Assembly: GCF_023823685.1 (NCBI RefSeq)
Contig: NZ_JAMXBF010000009.1
Span: 1 to 64,000 of the forward strand
Source: Pseudomonas subflava
GTDB taxonomy: Bacteria > Pseudomonadota > Gammaproteobacteria > Pseudomonadales > Pseudomonadaceae
Direction of reading: 5' to 3'
DNA length: 64,000 bases
The translations under genes were made by a program, and so were the position numbers. The notes under the pieces were generated by a model. That model was not told where the DNA came from. It was given only the letters and a program-made list of their open reading frames with translations, and did no database searches. Positions 44,567-53,538 of this stretch are shown piece by piece. Positions within the stretch are counted from its first letter, which is position 1. Each line of letters opens with the position of its first letter.

Positions 44567-45448
44567 ATGAACGCCTCGGTGGAAACTTCCAACTGGCCAC
44601 TGCCGGCCGGTGGCCTGCGCTTCATCGTGCCTCCCCGGCTCAGGCGCGTGTTGTCCCGTCATGCTCTGACCAGCGGCTGCTTCCCGCTGGCCCTGGGCTA
44701 TTACCCGGAGGCAGCCGGGCACCGCATGCAGCGCTCCGAGCCGGATGACCACCTGCTGATCTACTGCCGCGCCGGGCGCGGCTGGCTGGAAACGCAGGAT
44801 GGACGATTCGAGGTTGGCGGAGGCGACCTTCTGCTGCTGCCGCGCGGCGCCGCCCACGCCTATGGCGCCGATGCCGGGCGGCCCTGGACCATCCACTGGG
44901 TGCACTTCGATGGGGCACTGTGCGACGACTTCCTGCGTCTGCTGGGCAAGGCCGGCGTGCGGCGCATCGGCGTGCAGCCGCGCCTGCTGGCGGACTTCGA
45001 GGCGCTGCTCGGCCTGCACCGCCAGGGCCTCAACCCGGCGCACTTCATCCACGCCGCTCATCAGTTGCAGGCGCTGCTCAGCTCGCTGGCCGTGCTGCCG
45101 GCGCGCACCACGCTGAAGTCCGGGCGGGTGCTGGATGTGGACGCGGTGCAGGCGGTGATGCGCAGCCACCTGCACGGCAGCCTCAACCTCGACGAGCTGG
45201 CCGCGCAGTTCAAGCTGTCGCGCTTCCACTTCGCCAAGACCTACCGCGCACTGACCGGCCACGCGCCGATCCAGGACTTCATCCAGCTGAAGATGGCCCA
45301 GGCTTGCCGCCTGCTCGACCAGGGCAGCCTGGAGGTACGGCAGATTGCCGAGCAGTTGGGCTACGACGACCCCTATTACTTCTCGCGGCTGTTCAGGAAG
45401 GTGGTGGGCATGGCGCCCAGTCACTATCGGGCGTTGCACCAGGGTTAA
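44567..45448 (+). CDS. mmsR: MmsR, AraC-family regulator of valine catabolism
   Basis: The 293-residue protein has an N-terminal cupin-like sensing domain (HLLIYCRAGRGWLETQDG) and a C-terminal AraC helix-turn-helix pair (LNLDELAAQFKLSRFHFAKTYRAL and QIAEQLGYDDPYYFSRLFRK). In P. aeruginosa MmsR activates mmsAB. It is divergent from mmsA, and the shared region holds the direct repeats at 44511-44541. Confidence 0.93.
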   Translation: MNASVETSNWPLPAGGLRFIVPPRLRRVLSRHALTSGCFPLALGYYPEAAGHRMQRSEPDDHLLIYCRAGRGWLETQDGRFEVGGGDLLLLPRGAAHAYGADAGRPWTIHWVHFDGALCDDFLRLLGKAGVRRIGVQPRLLADFEALLGLHRQGLNPAHFIHAAHQLQALLSSLAVLPARTTLKSGRVLDVDAVQAVMRSHLHGSLNLDELAAQFKLSRFHFAKTYRALTGHAPIQDFIQLKMAQACRLLDQGSLEVRQIAEQLGYDDPYYFSRLFRKVVGMAPSHYRALHQG

Positions 45449-45451
45449 AGA

Positions 45452-45486
45452 AAAAGGCCGTGGACTGGGCAGTCCACGGCCTTTTG
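45452..45486. terminator. Bidirectional terminator between mmsR and the rof-like gene
   Basis: GGCCGTGGACT and AGTCCACGGCC form an 11-bp stem with a GGGC loop, flanked by A-rich (AAAGAAAAA) and T-rich (TTTTG) tracts. It can terminate mmsR and the convergent operon. Confidence 0.9.
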
Positions 45487-45501
45487 TCTGCTATTGCCCG
45501 G

Positions 45502-45780
45502 TCAGATCGAGCAGATCATCCCCGCCAGCTCCACCCGGCCGAAACTGGCGCCGGGGTCGAGCGGGGTGATGGCCAGCAGTTGGTCGAGACGCACCTCCTG
45601 CTTGCCTGCTTCGGTCTGCAGGACGAGGAACTCCTCCTTGCTCGGGGCCGTGCGCGTGTCCAGCGCCCTGGCCACGAAGCTCGGACCCTCGACCATCTCG
45701 ACCTGCAGGCGGTAGCCGTGCATGCAAGCGATCTCCAGGAAGTCGTGCAGATCGCAGTTCAGAGGCTGGTACGCGTTCAT
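45502..45780 (-). CDS. rof: Rof-like Rho-binding antiterminator
   Basis: The 92-residue protein follows the pattern of Rof: YQPLNCDLHDFLEIACMHGY, then VEMVEGPSFVARALDT and the EFLVLQTEAGKQEVRLDQL strand. Rof binds Rho and reduces transcription termination. The C-terminus is longer than the E. coli protein. It is the last gene of a minus-strand operon with DUF2024 and two redox-type genes. The role in Rho control is inferred by homology only. Confidence 0.8.
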   Translation of the reverse strand: MNAYQPLNCDLHDFLEIACMHGYRLQVEMVEGPSFVARALDTRTAPSKEEFLVLQTEAGKQEVRLDQLLAITPLDPGASFGRVELAGMICSI

Positions 45781-45793
45781 GGCTTTTATCTCC

Positions 45794-46048
45794 TTAGCAA
45801 CCCTGCAGCGGGATGATGAAGTAGCCCTGCTGGGCGATGGCGGCGGCCACCTCGGGGTGGGCCGGTTCGCTGTGGCAGAACTGGCAGCGGCTCTGCGAGA
45901 CGTCCGCGTCCTCCACGCCGCGGCTCGCGAGCCATTCGCGGGCGTAGCGGGCGGCGAGTGCCTGGTCGTTGCCTTCGATGAGCACGTCGAAGTGTAGGTA
46001 ACCACCGTCGACCGTGCGCACGTGGGTGTCGAAGACTTTCACGTTCAT
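45794..46048 (-). CDS. DUF2024 family protein with CxxC
   Basis: The 84-residue protein (MNVKVFDTHVRTVDGGYLHFDV at its start) is a DUF2024 member. It contains C55 and C58 (RCQFC), which could bind metal or act as a redox pair. It lies between the Rof-like gene and the secreted protein gene on the same strand with only 13 nt and 1 nt spacers, so it is cotranscribed. Function unknown. Confidence 0.8.
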   Translation of the reverse strand: MNVKVFDTHVRTVDGGYLHFDVLIEGNDQALAARYAREWLASRGVEDADVSQSRCQFCHSEPAHPEVAAAIAQQGYFIIPLQGC

Positions 46049-46049
46049 G

Positions 46050-46787
46050 TCATTGCTCCTCGTTCCAGGTGGCGGGCAGCGACAGGTCGCCGGAGGCCAC
46101 GTCCCACACGCTGGTGACGCACAGCAGCGGGTTGTGCAGGTCGGCGTTGACCTGCAGAGCCGCGGTCACGCCGTCGTAGTTGAAGCTCTGCGGGAAGCCG
46201 ACGGCGGCCAGCGGCACGCGGATGCGCGCGGCGTCGTCCTTCACGCTGAGGTCGTAGCCGGGCGAGTCGATGTAGATCGGCGCACCGGGCCAGGTGGCCG
46301 GCAGCTTGGGTTTGGCCCCCTCGGGGATGTCGCGCACCTTGAGGCCGGCAGGGCCGCAGCTGGCGTCCTTGGTCAGCACCACCCAGTGGGAGTGCCAGAG
46401 GCCGCCGTCGTTGTCCTTTTTGCCGTCGCCGTTTTCATCCAGCTGCGGGGTGTCGTCGAAGTCCGGGTGCGACGTCAGCGCCAGGGCGAGGATGCCCGAG
46501 CCCTGCTCGAAACCGACGCTGCCGGCGTCCAGGCTGGTCGGCCAGACATAGCTGTACACCTCGGCGGCAGCGAAGCTGCCCTTGGCGGAGGGCGTGCGGC
46601 TGCCGGCCTTGCCGTCGACCAGTTGTTCGAACACCAGGTCGCTGCCGTCCTTGAAGACGCGGGTGTGCACCAGGTCGAAGGCGGCGTCGACCTTGGCGGT
46701 CTTTTCGCTGTGGATGCCGCCCTGGCCATGGGCCCAGGCCTGGCTGGCGAGAAGCGCGGTGAGCGCGAAAGCGAAGGGGGCTTTCAT
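46050..46787 (-). CDS. Secreted/periplasmic protein of unknown function
   Basis: The 245-residue protein has a signal peptide (MKAPFAFALTALLASQAWA) and a mature part with DGGLWHSHWVVLTKDASCGP and an Asp-rich loop (DENGDGKKDNDGG) that could bind calcium. Two cysteines (ASCGP and LLCVTS) may form a disulfide. No family with known activity is recognised. It is encoded between the thioredoxin-like gene and DUF2024 in one operon. Confidence 0.75.
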   Translation of the reverse strand: MKAPFAFALTALLASQAWAHGQGGIHSEKTAKVDAAFDLVHTRVFKDGSDLVFEQLVDGKAGSRTPSAKGSFAAAEVYSYVWPTSLDAGSVGFEQGSGILALALTSHPDFDDTPQLDENGDGKKDNDGGLWHSHWVVLTKDASCGPAGLKVRDIPEGAKPKLPATWPGAPIYIDSPGYDLSVKDDAARIRVPLAAVGFPQSFNYDGVTAALQVNADLHNPLLCVTSVWDVASGDLSLPATWNEEQ

Positions 46788-46797
46788 GGCCGGCTCC

Positions 46798-47028
46798 TTA
46801 TTTCAGGTCGTCGATGGAGGCGCCGAAGTTCAGGTGCAGCACCTGGTCTTCGACCACCAGTGCGGGCACCGACTTGACGCCGGCCGCTTCGGCCTCGGCG
46901 ACGCGTTGGGGCTGGTCGCCGAGGTGAACCACCTCGACCTTGACGGCCGGGTCCAGCAGGTTGAGCAGGGTCTGTTCGGCCGAGACGCAAACGGGGCAGC
47001 CGGCGTGGTAGAAGCGTGCAGTAGTCAT
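46798..47028 (-). CDS. Thioredoxin/glutaredoxin-like small protein
   Basis: The 76-residue protein has a thioredoxin-fold start, RFYHAGCPVCVSAEQTLLNLL, with the CxxC active site at C11 and C14, and the cis-proline region KSVPALVVED. It has no signal peptide, so it acts in the cytosol. It is the first gene of the operon reading towards rof and diverges from the MarR gene; the operators at 47054-47134 lie just upstream of it. Confidence 0.85.
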   Translation of the reverse strand: MTTARFYHAGCPVCVSAEQTLLNLLDPAVKVEVVHLGDQPQRVAEAEAAGVKSVPALVVEDQVLHLNFGASIDDLK

Positions 47029-47053
47029 TTCGTGTCTCCTTCAGATTGATTTG

Positions 47054-47068
47054 GTATCGATTCGATAC
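47054..47068. promoter_or_regulatory. Palindromic operator 1 for the MarR regulator
   Basis: GTATCGATTCGATAC is a perfect inverted repeat about one bp off centre, 26 nt before the thioredoxin-like start. The half-site TCGATAC recurs in operator 2, pointing to one repressor. Confidence 0.75.
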
Positions 47069-47115
47069 TGATACGAAGGCTACTCCCGCTGCGCTCTTTG
47101 TCAATATGGTTTTTA

Positions 47116-47134
47116 GTCGATACTATATTTCGAC
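47116..47134. promoter_or_regulatory. Operator 2 for the MarR regulator
   Basis: GTCGATACTATATTTCGAC has inverted GTCGA/TCGAC ends and the TCGATAC half-site of operator 1. It lies directly ahead of the marR ribosome site (AGGAGTG), so bound protein would block its own expression. Confidence 0.7.
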
Positions 47135-47146
47135 AGGAGTGATGAT

Positions 47147-47704
47147 ATGACCGCTACCACCTTCTTCGATCTGCTGGAGCGACTGACCAGCCTGATGCGC
47201 ATCTGGAACCGCCAGCACCCGCTGCTCGCGGAGCTGCAGCCGATCCAGGTCAGCGCGCTGATCTACCTGTCGCGCTGCAACCGCTACTCCAACACGCCGC
47301 TGGCGGTGACCGAGTACCTCGGGCTGACCAAGGGTACGGTGTCGCAGTCGCTCAAGGCGCTGGAGGCCAAGGGCCTGATCGAAAAGAGCCAGGACCAGCG
47401 CGACCGGCGCAGCGTGCACCTGGAGCTGACGGCACTGGCTCGCGAGCTGCTGGCCAGCGTGGCGCCGCCTCAGTTCCTGAGCGCGGCGCTGGAGCAGATG
47501 GGCGAGCGGGCGCAGGATCTGGAGGCGTTGTTTGGCGACCTGCTGCGGCAGATCCAGCGCAGCGAGGACGTGCCCGGCTTCGGCCTGTGCCGCACCTGTC
47601 GCTTCCACCAGCAGCGTGACGGCGCGCCGTTCTGCGGTCTGACCCAGGAGCCGCTGCGCCAGCCCGATGTCGAGCTGATCTGCCGCGAGTACCAGGTCGC
47701 CTAG
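47147..47704 (+). CDS. MarR-family regulator with C-terminal four-cysteine segment
   Basis: The 185-residue protein has a MarR winged helix (YLGLTKGTVSQSLKALEAKGLIEK with the RDRRSVHL wing) and an unusual tail with C148, C151, C163 and C179 (GLCRTCRFHQ, PFCGLTQEPL and ICREY). The spacing could bind zinc or an iron-sulfur cluster, or sense thiol stress. It is divergent from the thioredoxin-like operon. Its stop overlaps the convergent thioesterase gene by 4 nt. Ligand and targets are inferred, not known. Confidence 0.88.
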   Translation: MTATTFFDLLERLTSLMRIWNRQHPLLAELQPIQVSALIYLSRCNRYSNTPLAVTEYLGLTKGTVSQSLKALEAKGLIEKSQDQRDRRSVHLELTALARELLASVAPPQFLSAALEQMGERAQDLEALFGDLLRQIQRSEDVPGFGLCRTCRFHQQRDGAPFCGLTQEPLRQPDVELICREYQVA

Positions 47705-48126
47705 ACCCGGGCGATGGTCGCCAGGCCGGTGGCGATCAGCTTCTCCGCGCCGTCCTTCACCGCGAACACGTCCGCTCGGCACACCGCCTGGCGCTGCCCG
47801 GCCTTGAGCACCTCGCTGCGACAGATCAGGCGTTCGCCCAACGCCGGGGCCAGCAGGTTGAGCTTGTACTCGCTGGTAACCACGTCGCCGACCATCGAGG
47901 CCGCGGCCCAGGCGCAGCCGCTGTCGACCATGAAGCCGACCACGGCGCCGTGCAGGTAACCGTGGTGCTGGCACAGGTCGGGGCGGCTGCGCACCTGCAG
48001 GCTGACCCGGCCGGGCTCGAAGTCGAGCAGTTCGGCGCCCAGCAGCTGGGCGAAGGTGGAGTGCTGCAGTGCCTGCTCCAGGCGCTCGCGGCTGATGCCG
48101 GCGGCGTTTTCGCGGGTGGTGTTCAT
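47701..48126 (-). CDS. PaaI-type hotdog thioesterase
   Basis: The 141-residue hotdog protein shows the PaaI/YdiI signature GYLHGAVVGFMVDSGCAWAA and ends with a conserved SEYKLNLLAPA and CRADVF strands. It should hydrolyse an acyl- or aryl-CoA thioester. Start at 48126 is the ATG with an AGGAG site; longer frames are not needed. It converges on the MarR gene. Confidence 0.85.
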   Translation of the reverse strand: MNTTRENAAGISRERLEQALQHSTFAQLLGAELLDFEPGRVSLQVRSRPDLCQHHGYLHGAVVGFMVDSGCAWAAASMVGDVVTSEYKLNLLAPALGERLICRSEVLKAGQRQAVCRADVFAVKDGAEKLIATGLATIARV

Positions 48127-48282
48127 GAGGGAGCTCCTCGCGGGGTGGGGAGCTTGCAGTCTTGGCCCGCTTTGCCGCGTCGGCCAAATGCATCCACGGG
48201 CGTGATGGGCCGGCATCAGCCTTGACTTGCCTCGGAGCCTTCCCTAGCGTGCCGTGTTTCGTTGGACGGCAGGACACAGCGC

Positions 48283-48975
48283 ATGAGCGAAGACGATCGC
48301 ATCAAACTCGAACCGGGCTGGAAAGAGGCCCTGCGCGACGAGTTCGAAAAGCCCTACATGAAGGCGCTCGGCGAATTCCTGCGCAACGAGAAGGCGGCCG
48401 GCAAGGTGATCTACCCGCCGGGCCCGATGATCTTCAATGCACTGAATTCCACGCCGCTGGACCAGGTCAAGGTGGTGATCATCGGCCAGGACCCCTACCA
48501 CGGTCCGGGACAGGCGCACGGCCTGTGCTTCTCGGTGCAACCGGGCGTGCCGGCGCCGCCCTCGCTGGTGAACATCTTCAAGGAATTGAAGCGCGACCTG
48601 AACATCGACATCCCCGACCACGGCTACCTGCAGAGCTGGGCGGAGCAGGGTGTGCTGCTGCTCAACACCTCGCTGACCGTGCAGCAGGCCAGCGCCGGCT
48701 CCCATGCCGACAAGGGCTGGCAGCCATTCACCGACAAGGTGATCGAAGTGGTCAACGCGCGGCCGGGCAACCTGGTGTTCCTGCTGTGGGGCGCGCACGC
48801 GCAGAGCAAGCAGAAGCTGATCGATGCCACCCGCCATCTGGTGCTGAAGTCGGCGCATCCGTCGCCGCTGTCGGCCTACAGAGGCTTCCTCGGCAACGGC
48901 CATTTCAGCCGCGCCAACCAGTACCTCAAGCAGTGCGGCCTCACTCCGATCGACTGGCGACTACCTCCGCTGTAG
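48283..48975 (+). CDS. ung: Uracil-DNA glycosylase
   Basis: Ung removes uracil from DNA in base excision repair. The 230-residue protein has the catalytic motif [13 protein letters not shown] with Asp70 and the second motif [17 protein letters not shown]. Length matches the family. The ATG at 48283 is preferred to a TTG at 48262. Its last 35 nt overlap the convergent lipoprotein gene. Confidence 0.96.
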   Translation: MSEDDRIKLEPGWKEALRDEFEKPYMKALGEFLRNEKAAGKVIYPPGPMIFNALNSTPLDQVKVVIIGQDPYHGPGQAHGLCFSVQPGVPAPPSLVNIFKELKRDLNIDIPDHGYLQSWAEQGVLLLNTSLTVQQASAGSHADKGWQPFTDKVIEVVNARPGNLVFLLWGAHAQSKQKLIDATRHLVLKSAHPSPLSAYRGFLGNGHFSRANQYLKQCGLTPIDWRLPPL

Positions 48976-49834
48976 CGCCGTCGCAAGCCAGCTCGGCGAT
49001 GTCCTCGCGCAGGGCGCCGAGGCTCTCCTGCAGACGCTGGCGCTGCGCGGCGTCGGCGCTGGCGATCAGCTGGCCGAGCAGCACCGCCAGGCTGCGCTCG
49101 CCATCCTCGAAGGACTCCCGATAGGCCTCGCTCCAGTAGCTCTGCCGCTCGCGCAGCAGGCGTTCGATGCGCTGCGGGAAGTCGGCGCTGCGGCGGCCTT
49201 CCAGCTCCTGCAGCAGCGCCGCCTGCCAGCGCTCGCGGCTGTCCAGCCACAGGCGGTTCTGCTCGCCGCGGCGCTCGGCCCAGGCCCGCACCAGCGCCTG
49301 TTGCTGCTCATCGAGATCGCCGAACCAGGGCTGCAGGCGTTCCTCGGTGGTTTCCGCGCGTTTGGCGATCTGCTGGGCGAGCGGGGGTTCGACGAACTCG
49401 CGGCGCAGCTTCTCGTTTTCCTCGGCCATCTGTTCGCGCAATTGCTGCACCTGCAGCGGGGTGAGCTGTTGCAGCAGGCCGGCGGCGGTCGGGCCGATCT
49501 CGCTGGAGACCTCGCCCAGGGCCATGCGAAGGTCGGCGAAGCGTGCCTCGAAGTGCGCCGCGTCCAGGCCGCCGGCGGCCAGGTCGGCGCGGTCCTGGTC
49601 CAGCCAGCTGGCCAGCTGCGGCAGCTGGGTGCTGCAGTGCCAGGCCAGGTGCTGGTCGAGACGCGGCTCGAGCCAGGCCTTCTGCTCGTCGTTGAGGTCG
49701 AGGTAGCTGTCGATGCGCCAGGTCAGCAGGCGGTCGAGGTTGCGGTAGGCCAGGTCGAGACGGCTGCAGGCCGTCAGCAGGCTGATGCCCACCAGCAGCG
49801 CGATCAGGGGAAGGGCGGAGATGCGTCGTCGCAT
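48941..49834 (-). CDS. DUF6279 family lipoprotein
   Basis: The 297-residue protein has a lipobox signal peptide ([11 protein letters not shown]) and a mature part rich in Gln/Arg/Glu helices ([17 protein letters not shown]), consistent with an extended coiled-coil outer-membrane lipoprotein. It fits the DUF6279 family. A GTG start at 49846 is possible; the ATG at 49834 gives the better signal peptide. It overlaps ung at its 3' end, convergently. Confidence 0.8.
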   Translation of the reverse strand: MRRRISALPLIALLVGISLLTACSRLDLAYRNLDRLLTWRIDSYLDLNDEQKAWLEPRLDQHLAWHCSTQLPQLASWLDQDRADLAAGGLDAAHFEARFADLRMALGEVSSEIGPTAAGLLQQLTPLQVQQLREQMAEENEKLRREFVEPPLAQQIAKRAETTEERLQPWFGDLDEQQQALVRAWAERRGEQNRLWLDSRERWQAALLQELEGRRSADFPQRIERLLRERQSYWSEAYRESFEDGERSLAVLLGQLIASADAAQRQRLQESLGALREDIAELACDGATAEVVASRSE

Positions 49835-49919
49835 GGCATGCCTCACCGTCGTGGCCTGGGTCGAGCATAGCGGGCGCGAATGGCAGCGGTGTGACGGCCT
49901 GTTCGCGCGACCGCTCGCA

Positions 49920-50999
49920 TCAGTCCAGGCGTTTGTGGATGCGTGCCACGGCCAGGCCCAGCAGTGCCACGCAGAACACTATTAGGATCAGGATCTCCAG
50001 CCACAGTTCCTGCAAGCCGGCCTCGCGCAACATGATGCCGCGCGACAGGCGCAGGTAGTGCGTCAGCGGCATGAACTCGGCGAACCACTGGGCCGCCTTG
50101 GGCATGCCGGCGAAGGGGAACATGAAGCCGGACAGCAATATCTGCGGCAGGAAGGTGAAGAAGGCCATCTGCATGGCTTGGAACTGGGTGCTGGCCAGGG
50201 TCGACAGCCACACGCCGAGGGCCAGGCTGGCGATGATGAACAGCAGCGAGGCGCCGTAGAGTTCGAGGATGGAGCCGCGCACCGGCACCTCGAACAGCCA
50301 GTGGCCGACCACCAGGATCACCGTCACCTGGATCAGGCCGATGCCGATGAAGGGCAGCACCTTGCCGATGGTCAGCTCCCAGGGCGACACGGGCGTGGCG
50401 ATCAGCAGCTCCAGGTTGCCGTGCTCCCGTTCCCTGACCAGCGCCACGGCGGTGAACAGCACCATGGTCATGGTCAGGATCACCCCGAGCAGCCCGGGCA
50501 CGGTGTTCAGCGGCGCCAGGCGTTCGGGGTTGTAGAAATTGACCACCTCCACGCCCTGGGCGCCGCTCCAGCCGGGCAGCGGATAGGCCGCCAGCTGACG
50601 CGCCGAGGCCTGCACGCTCTGATCGGAGCCGTCCACCACCAGCTGCAGGGGCGGGCGCTCCCGGCGCTGCAGGCGTGCCTCGAAATCGCTCGGCACCACC
50701 AGCGCGGCGCTGATGCTGCCTTCGCGCAGCAGGCGGTCGATCTCCTGCGGGTTGTCCAGCCGGTACTTCACCTCGATCACCTGGCTGGAGGTGATTTCCG
50801 CGATGGCCTCGCGCGACTGTGCGGTGTTGGCCTGGTCGAGCACGGCGGCCTCGATGCCGCGCACATCCATGTTGATGGCGTAGCCGAACAGCACCAGTTC
50901 CAGCAGCGGCACGCCGGCGATCATGACGAAGGTCAGCTTGTCGCGGCGCAGCTGGCGCAGCTCCTTGAGGACGATGGCGCCCATCCGGCGCAGGTTCAT
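49920..50999 (-). CDS. ABC-2 type permease (YhhJ-like)
   Basis: The 359-residue permease has six transmembrane segments with a large periplasmic domain after the first (about 35-170) and the ABC-2 motif REREHGNLELLIATPVSPWEL. It pairs with the ATPase upstream (4-nt overlap). With the HlyD-type protein it makes an efflux system resembling E. coli YhiI-RbbA-YhhJ, probably controlled by the TetR gene of the same operon. Confidence 0.9.
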   Translation of the reverse strand: MNLRRMGAIVLKELRQLRRDKLTFVMIAGVPLLELVLFGYAINMDVRGIEAAVLDQANTAQSREAIAEITSSQVIEVKYRLDNPQEIDRLLREGSISAALVVPSDFEARLQRRERPPLQLVVDGSDQSVQASARQLAAYPLPGWSGAQGVEVVNFYNPERLAPLNTVPGLLGVILTMTMVLFTAVALVREREHGNLELLIATPVSPWELTIGKVLPFIGIGLIQVTVILVVGHWLFEVPVRGSILELYGASLLFIIASLALGVWLSTLASTQFQAMQMAFFTFLPQILLSGFMFPFAGMPKAAQWFAEFMPLTHYLRLSRGIMLREAGLQELWLEILILIVFCVALLGLAVARIHKRLD

Positions 51000-51934
51000 G
51001 GCGTGGCCTCCAGCGGCTTGCGGGTGACGGCGACGAACACGTCTTCCAGGTTGGCCTCGCCGTCGCGCAGCTCGGCATTCACCCCGGCGCGGCGCAGGAC
51101 GGCGGCGATGTCATCGCGCACGCCGTCGGCGGCGCAGAGCACGCGCAGGGTGGCGCCGATCTGCGCCATGGCCAGCACCTGGGGGTGGCCCTGCAGGGCG
51201 CGCTGGGCCTCGCGCGGCTGCGCGCATTCGATCAGCAGCGGGTGGCCGGGCAGGGCGTCCATCAGCTCGCGCGGGCTGCCGTCGGCCACCAGGCGGCCGG
51301 CGTCGAGAATCCCCAGGCGCGTGCAGCGCTCGGCCTCATCCATGTAGTGGGTGGAGACCAGCAGGGTGGTGCCGGCCTCGGCCAGCTCGAACAGCGAGTC
51401 CCAGAATTCCCGGCGCGACTGCGGGTCGACGGCGCTGGTCGGCTCGTCGAGCAGCAGCAGGTCGGGCTTGTGCAGCACCGCCCCGGCCAGGGCCAGGCGC
51501 TGCTTCTGGCCGCCGCTCATGGTGCCGGCCATCTGCTTGCGGCGGTCGGCCAGCCAGTAGCGCTCCAACAGCTCGTCGATGCGTTTGCGGGTCTCGCGGC
51601 GGCCGATGCCCTGCACGGCGGCCAGGAATTCCAGGTTCTCCTGCACCGTGAGGTCTTCGTAGAGCGAGAACTTCTGCGTCATGTAGCCGATGCGCCGCTT
51701 CAGTTCCTCGGCGTCGCGCGGGATCTGATAACCGAGTACTTCCACCTCGCCCTCGCTGGGCTGCAGCAGCCCGCAGAGCATGCGGATGGTGGTGGACTTG
51801 CCGCAGCCGTTGGGGCCGAGGAAGCCGAACACCTCGGCGCGCGGCACCGAGAGGTCGAGGTTGTCGACCGCGGTGAGCTTGCCGAAGCGCTTGCTCAGGC
51901 CGCGGGCGCGGATCACCAGTTCAGTGTCGTTCAT
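50996..51934 (-). CDS. ABC transporter ATPase of the efflux operon
   Basis: The 312-residue ATPase has Walker A GPNGCGKST, the signature MSGGQKQRLALAGAV and Walker B LLLLDEPTSAVD, followed by a C-terminal extension typical of drug-type exporters. It overlaps the HlyD gene at its start and the permease gene at its end, so it is translationally coupled to both. Substrate unknown. Confidence 0.92.
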   Translation of the reverse strand: MNDTELVIRARGLSKRFGKLTAVDNLDLSVPRAEVFGFLGPNGCGKSTTIRMLCGLLQPSEGEVEVLGYQIPRDAEELKRRIGYMTQKFSLYEDLTVQENLEFLAAVQGIGRRETRKRIDELLERYWLADRRKQMAGTMSGGQKQRLALAGAVLHKPDLLLLDEPTSAVDPQSRREFWDSLFELAEAGTTLLVSTHYMDEAERCTRLGILDAGRLVADGSPRELMDALPGHPLLIECAQPREAQRALQGHPQVLAMAQIGATLRVLCAADGVRDDIAAVLRRAGVNAELRDGEANLEDVFVAVTRKPLEATP

Positions 51935-52892
51935 CGATGCGCTCCGCCTGCAATGGCAGGCCGGCCGGCAGCTGGCGCGCGGCCTCGCCCTCGAGCACCA
52001 CCTCGGCGCGGTACATCAGGCGGCTGGCATCGTCGCCAGTGAGGGCGTAGTAGGGCGTGAAGCTGGCCTCGCTGCGGATGTTGCGCACGCGACCGTCGAA
52101 GGGTTGCTCGATGCCCTCGACGCGGATGCGCAGGGTGTCGCCCACCTTCACCCCGGCGCGGATGCTGGCGGGAATGAACAGCCGCGCGTAGGGCGCCTCG
52201 CCGACCAGCAGGCTGACCACTTCGGCGCCGGCCGGCGGCTGGTCGCCAACCTTGAACGGCAGGGCGTCGATCACGCCGGCGCGGGGTGCGCGCAGGCTCA
52301 GGTGCTCGCGGCCGACTTGCAGCTGGGCCAGGTTGCCGCGGGCGGCATCCAGGGCGGCGCCAGCCTGTTCAAGCTGCTCCGGGCGGGTGCCATTGGTCAG
52401 CTCGCGCAGCTGCGCCTCGGCGCTGCGGGTGGCGGCGCTGGCCTGGTCACGGGCGGCGCGCGAACGGTCCAGTTCGGCAATGGCCACCTGCTTGCGCTGG
52501 TAGAGCGCGGCGATGCGCTGGAAGTTGCGCTCGGCGTCGGTCAGCTCGGCGCGGTTGCGCGCCAGGGTGGCGCGGGCCGCGTCGATGGTTTCGCTGCGCG
52601 CGCCGTTGCTCAGTTCGGCCAGGCGCGCGGCGGCCTGGTCCACCTCGCCACGGGCCTGGGCGATGCGGGCATCCTGGCGGCGCGGATCAAGTTCCACCAG
52701 CAACTGGCCGGCTTCGACCCGGTCGCCCTCGGCGACCTTCCAGGCCAGTACGGGCTCGGAGGTCTCGGCGGGCAGGCCGATGCGGTCCCATTCCAGGGTG
52801 CCGAGCAGCTGTTCGCCGCCGGAGTCGCAGCCGGTCAGGCCGGCGACCAGGAGACTGGCGAGCAGCAGACGTGATCGCAGCAGACGGTACAT
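51921..52892 (-). CDS. HlyD-family periplasmic adaptor of the ABC exporter
   Basis: The 323-residue protein has a lipoprotein signal peptide ending LLVAGLTGC, a biotinyl-lipoyl-like start (VLAWKVAEGDRVEAGQLLVELD), a coiled-coil hairpin (about 70-175) and a beta-barrel tail. It should join the ABC-2 exporter to an outer-membrane channel encoded elsewhere. It starts 2 nt after the TetR stop and overlaps the ATPase gene by 14 nt. Confidence 0.9.
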   Translation of the reverse strand: MYRLLRSRLLLASLLVAGLTGCDSGGEQLLGTLEWDRIGLPAETSEPVLAWKVAEGDRVEAGQLLVELDPRRQDARIAQARGEVDQAAARLAELSNGARSETIDAARATLARNRAELTDAERNFQRIAALYQRKQVAIAELDRSRAARDQASAATRSAEAQLRELTNGTRPEQLEQAGAALDAARGNLAQLQVGREHLSLRAPRAGVIDALPFKVGDQPPAGAEVVSLLVGEAPYARLFIPASIRAGVKVGDTLRIRVEGIEQPFDGRVRNIRSEASFTPYYALTGDDASRLMYRAEVVLEGEAARQLPAGLPLQAERIDERH

Positions 52893-52893
52893 C

Positions 52894-53538
52894 TCAGGGC
52901 TCCATTGCGCCCTTGAGCAGGGCGAGGGTGTGGGCGATCAGCGCGTCGTCGCCGATCTGTGGGTTGGCGAACACGCCACGCCAGATGGGCGCGGCGGCGT
53001 AGGGGAGGAGGGTGAGGCCGATCAGCGAGACCACCAGCAGGCGCGGGTCGAGGTCGGGGTTGAGCGCGCCGCGGGCCTGGGCCGCGGCGAATTTCTGCGC
53101 CAGCAGCAGCGGCACCATCGGCGCGATGCGGTCCATCAGGCGCTCGCGCAGCACGCCGCCGTCGCAGAGGATCTCGCGCACCCAGAGCTGGGAAATCCAT
53201 GGGTGGGTGGCGACGTTGCGGCTCATGTCACGGAGGAAGGCTTCGACCAGCGCCAGCGGATCGTCGCCGGCCTGCTGCAGGCCCTGGGCGGCGGTGGTCA
53301 CCAGCGGCAGGAAGCGTTCCTCGACCATGGCGTCGACCAGGCCGTCCTTGCCGCCGAAGTAGTAGTTGAGCAGTGCAGGAGTCACGCCCGCGCGCTCGGC
53401 AATGGCGCGCAGGCTGGTGGCGTGGATGCCCTGGTGGGCGAAGAGATTGGTGGCGATGTCCAGCAACTGCTCGCGCAGCACCGTGGCATCGGCGGTCGGG
53501 CGCCCGGGGGCGCGAGGGGTTTTCGGCTGTTTGCTCAT
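52894..53538 (-). CDS. TetR-family regulator of the efflux region
   Basis: The 214-residue protein has the helix-turn-helix HATSLRAIAERAGVTPALLNYYFGGKDGLV and a C-terminal DUF1956-type (CerR) ligand domain. It is the first gene of the minus-strand ABC exporter operon and diverges from the FUSC gene. The 165-nt AT-rich region between the two is likely its operator, so it may control both efflux systems. Confidence 0.9.
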   Translation of the reverse strand: MSKQPKTPRAPGRPTADATVLREQLLDIATNLFAHQGIHATSLRAIAERAGVTPALLNYYFGGKDGLVDAMVEERFLPLVTTAAQGLQQAGDDPLALVEAFLRDMSRNVATHPWISQLWVREILCDGGVLRERLMDRIAPMVPLLLAQKFAAAQARGALNPDLDPRLLVVSLIGLTLLPYAAAPIWRGVFANPQIGDDALIAHTLALLKGAMEP

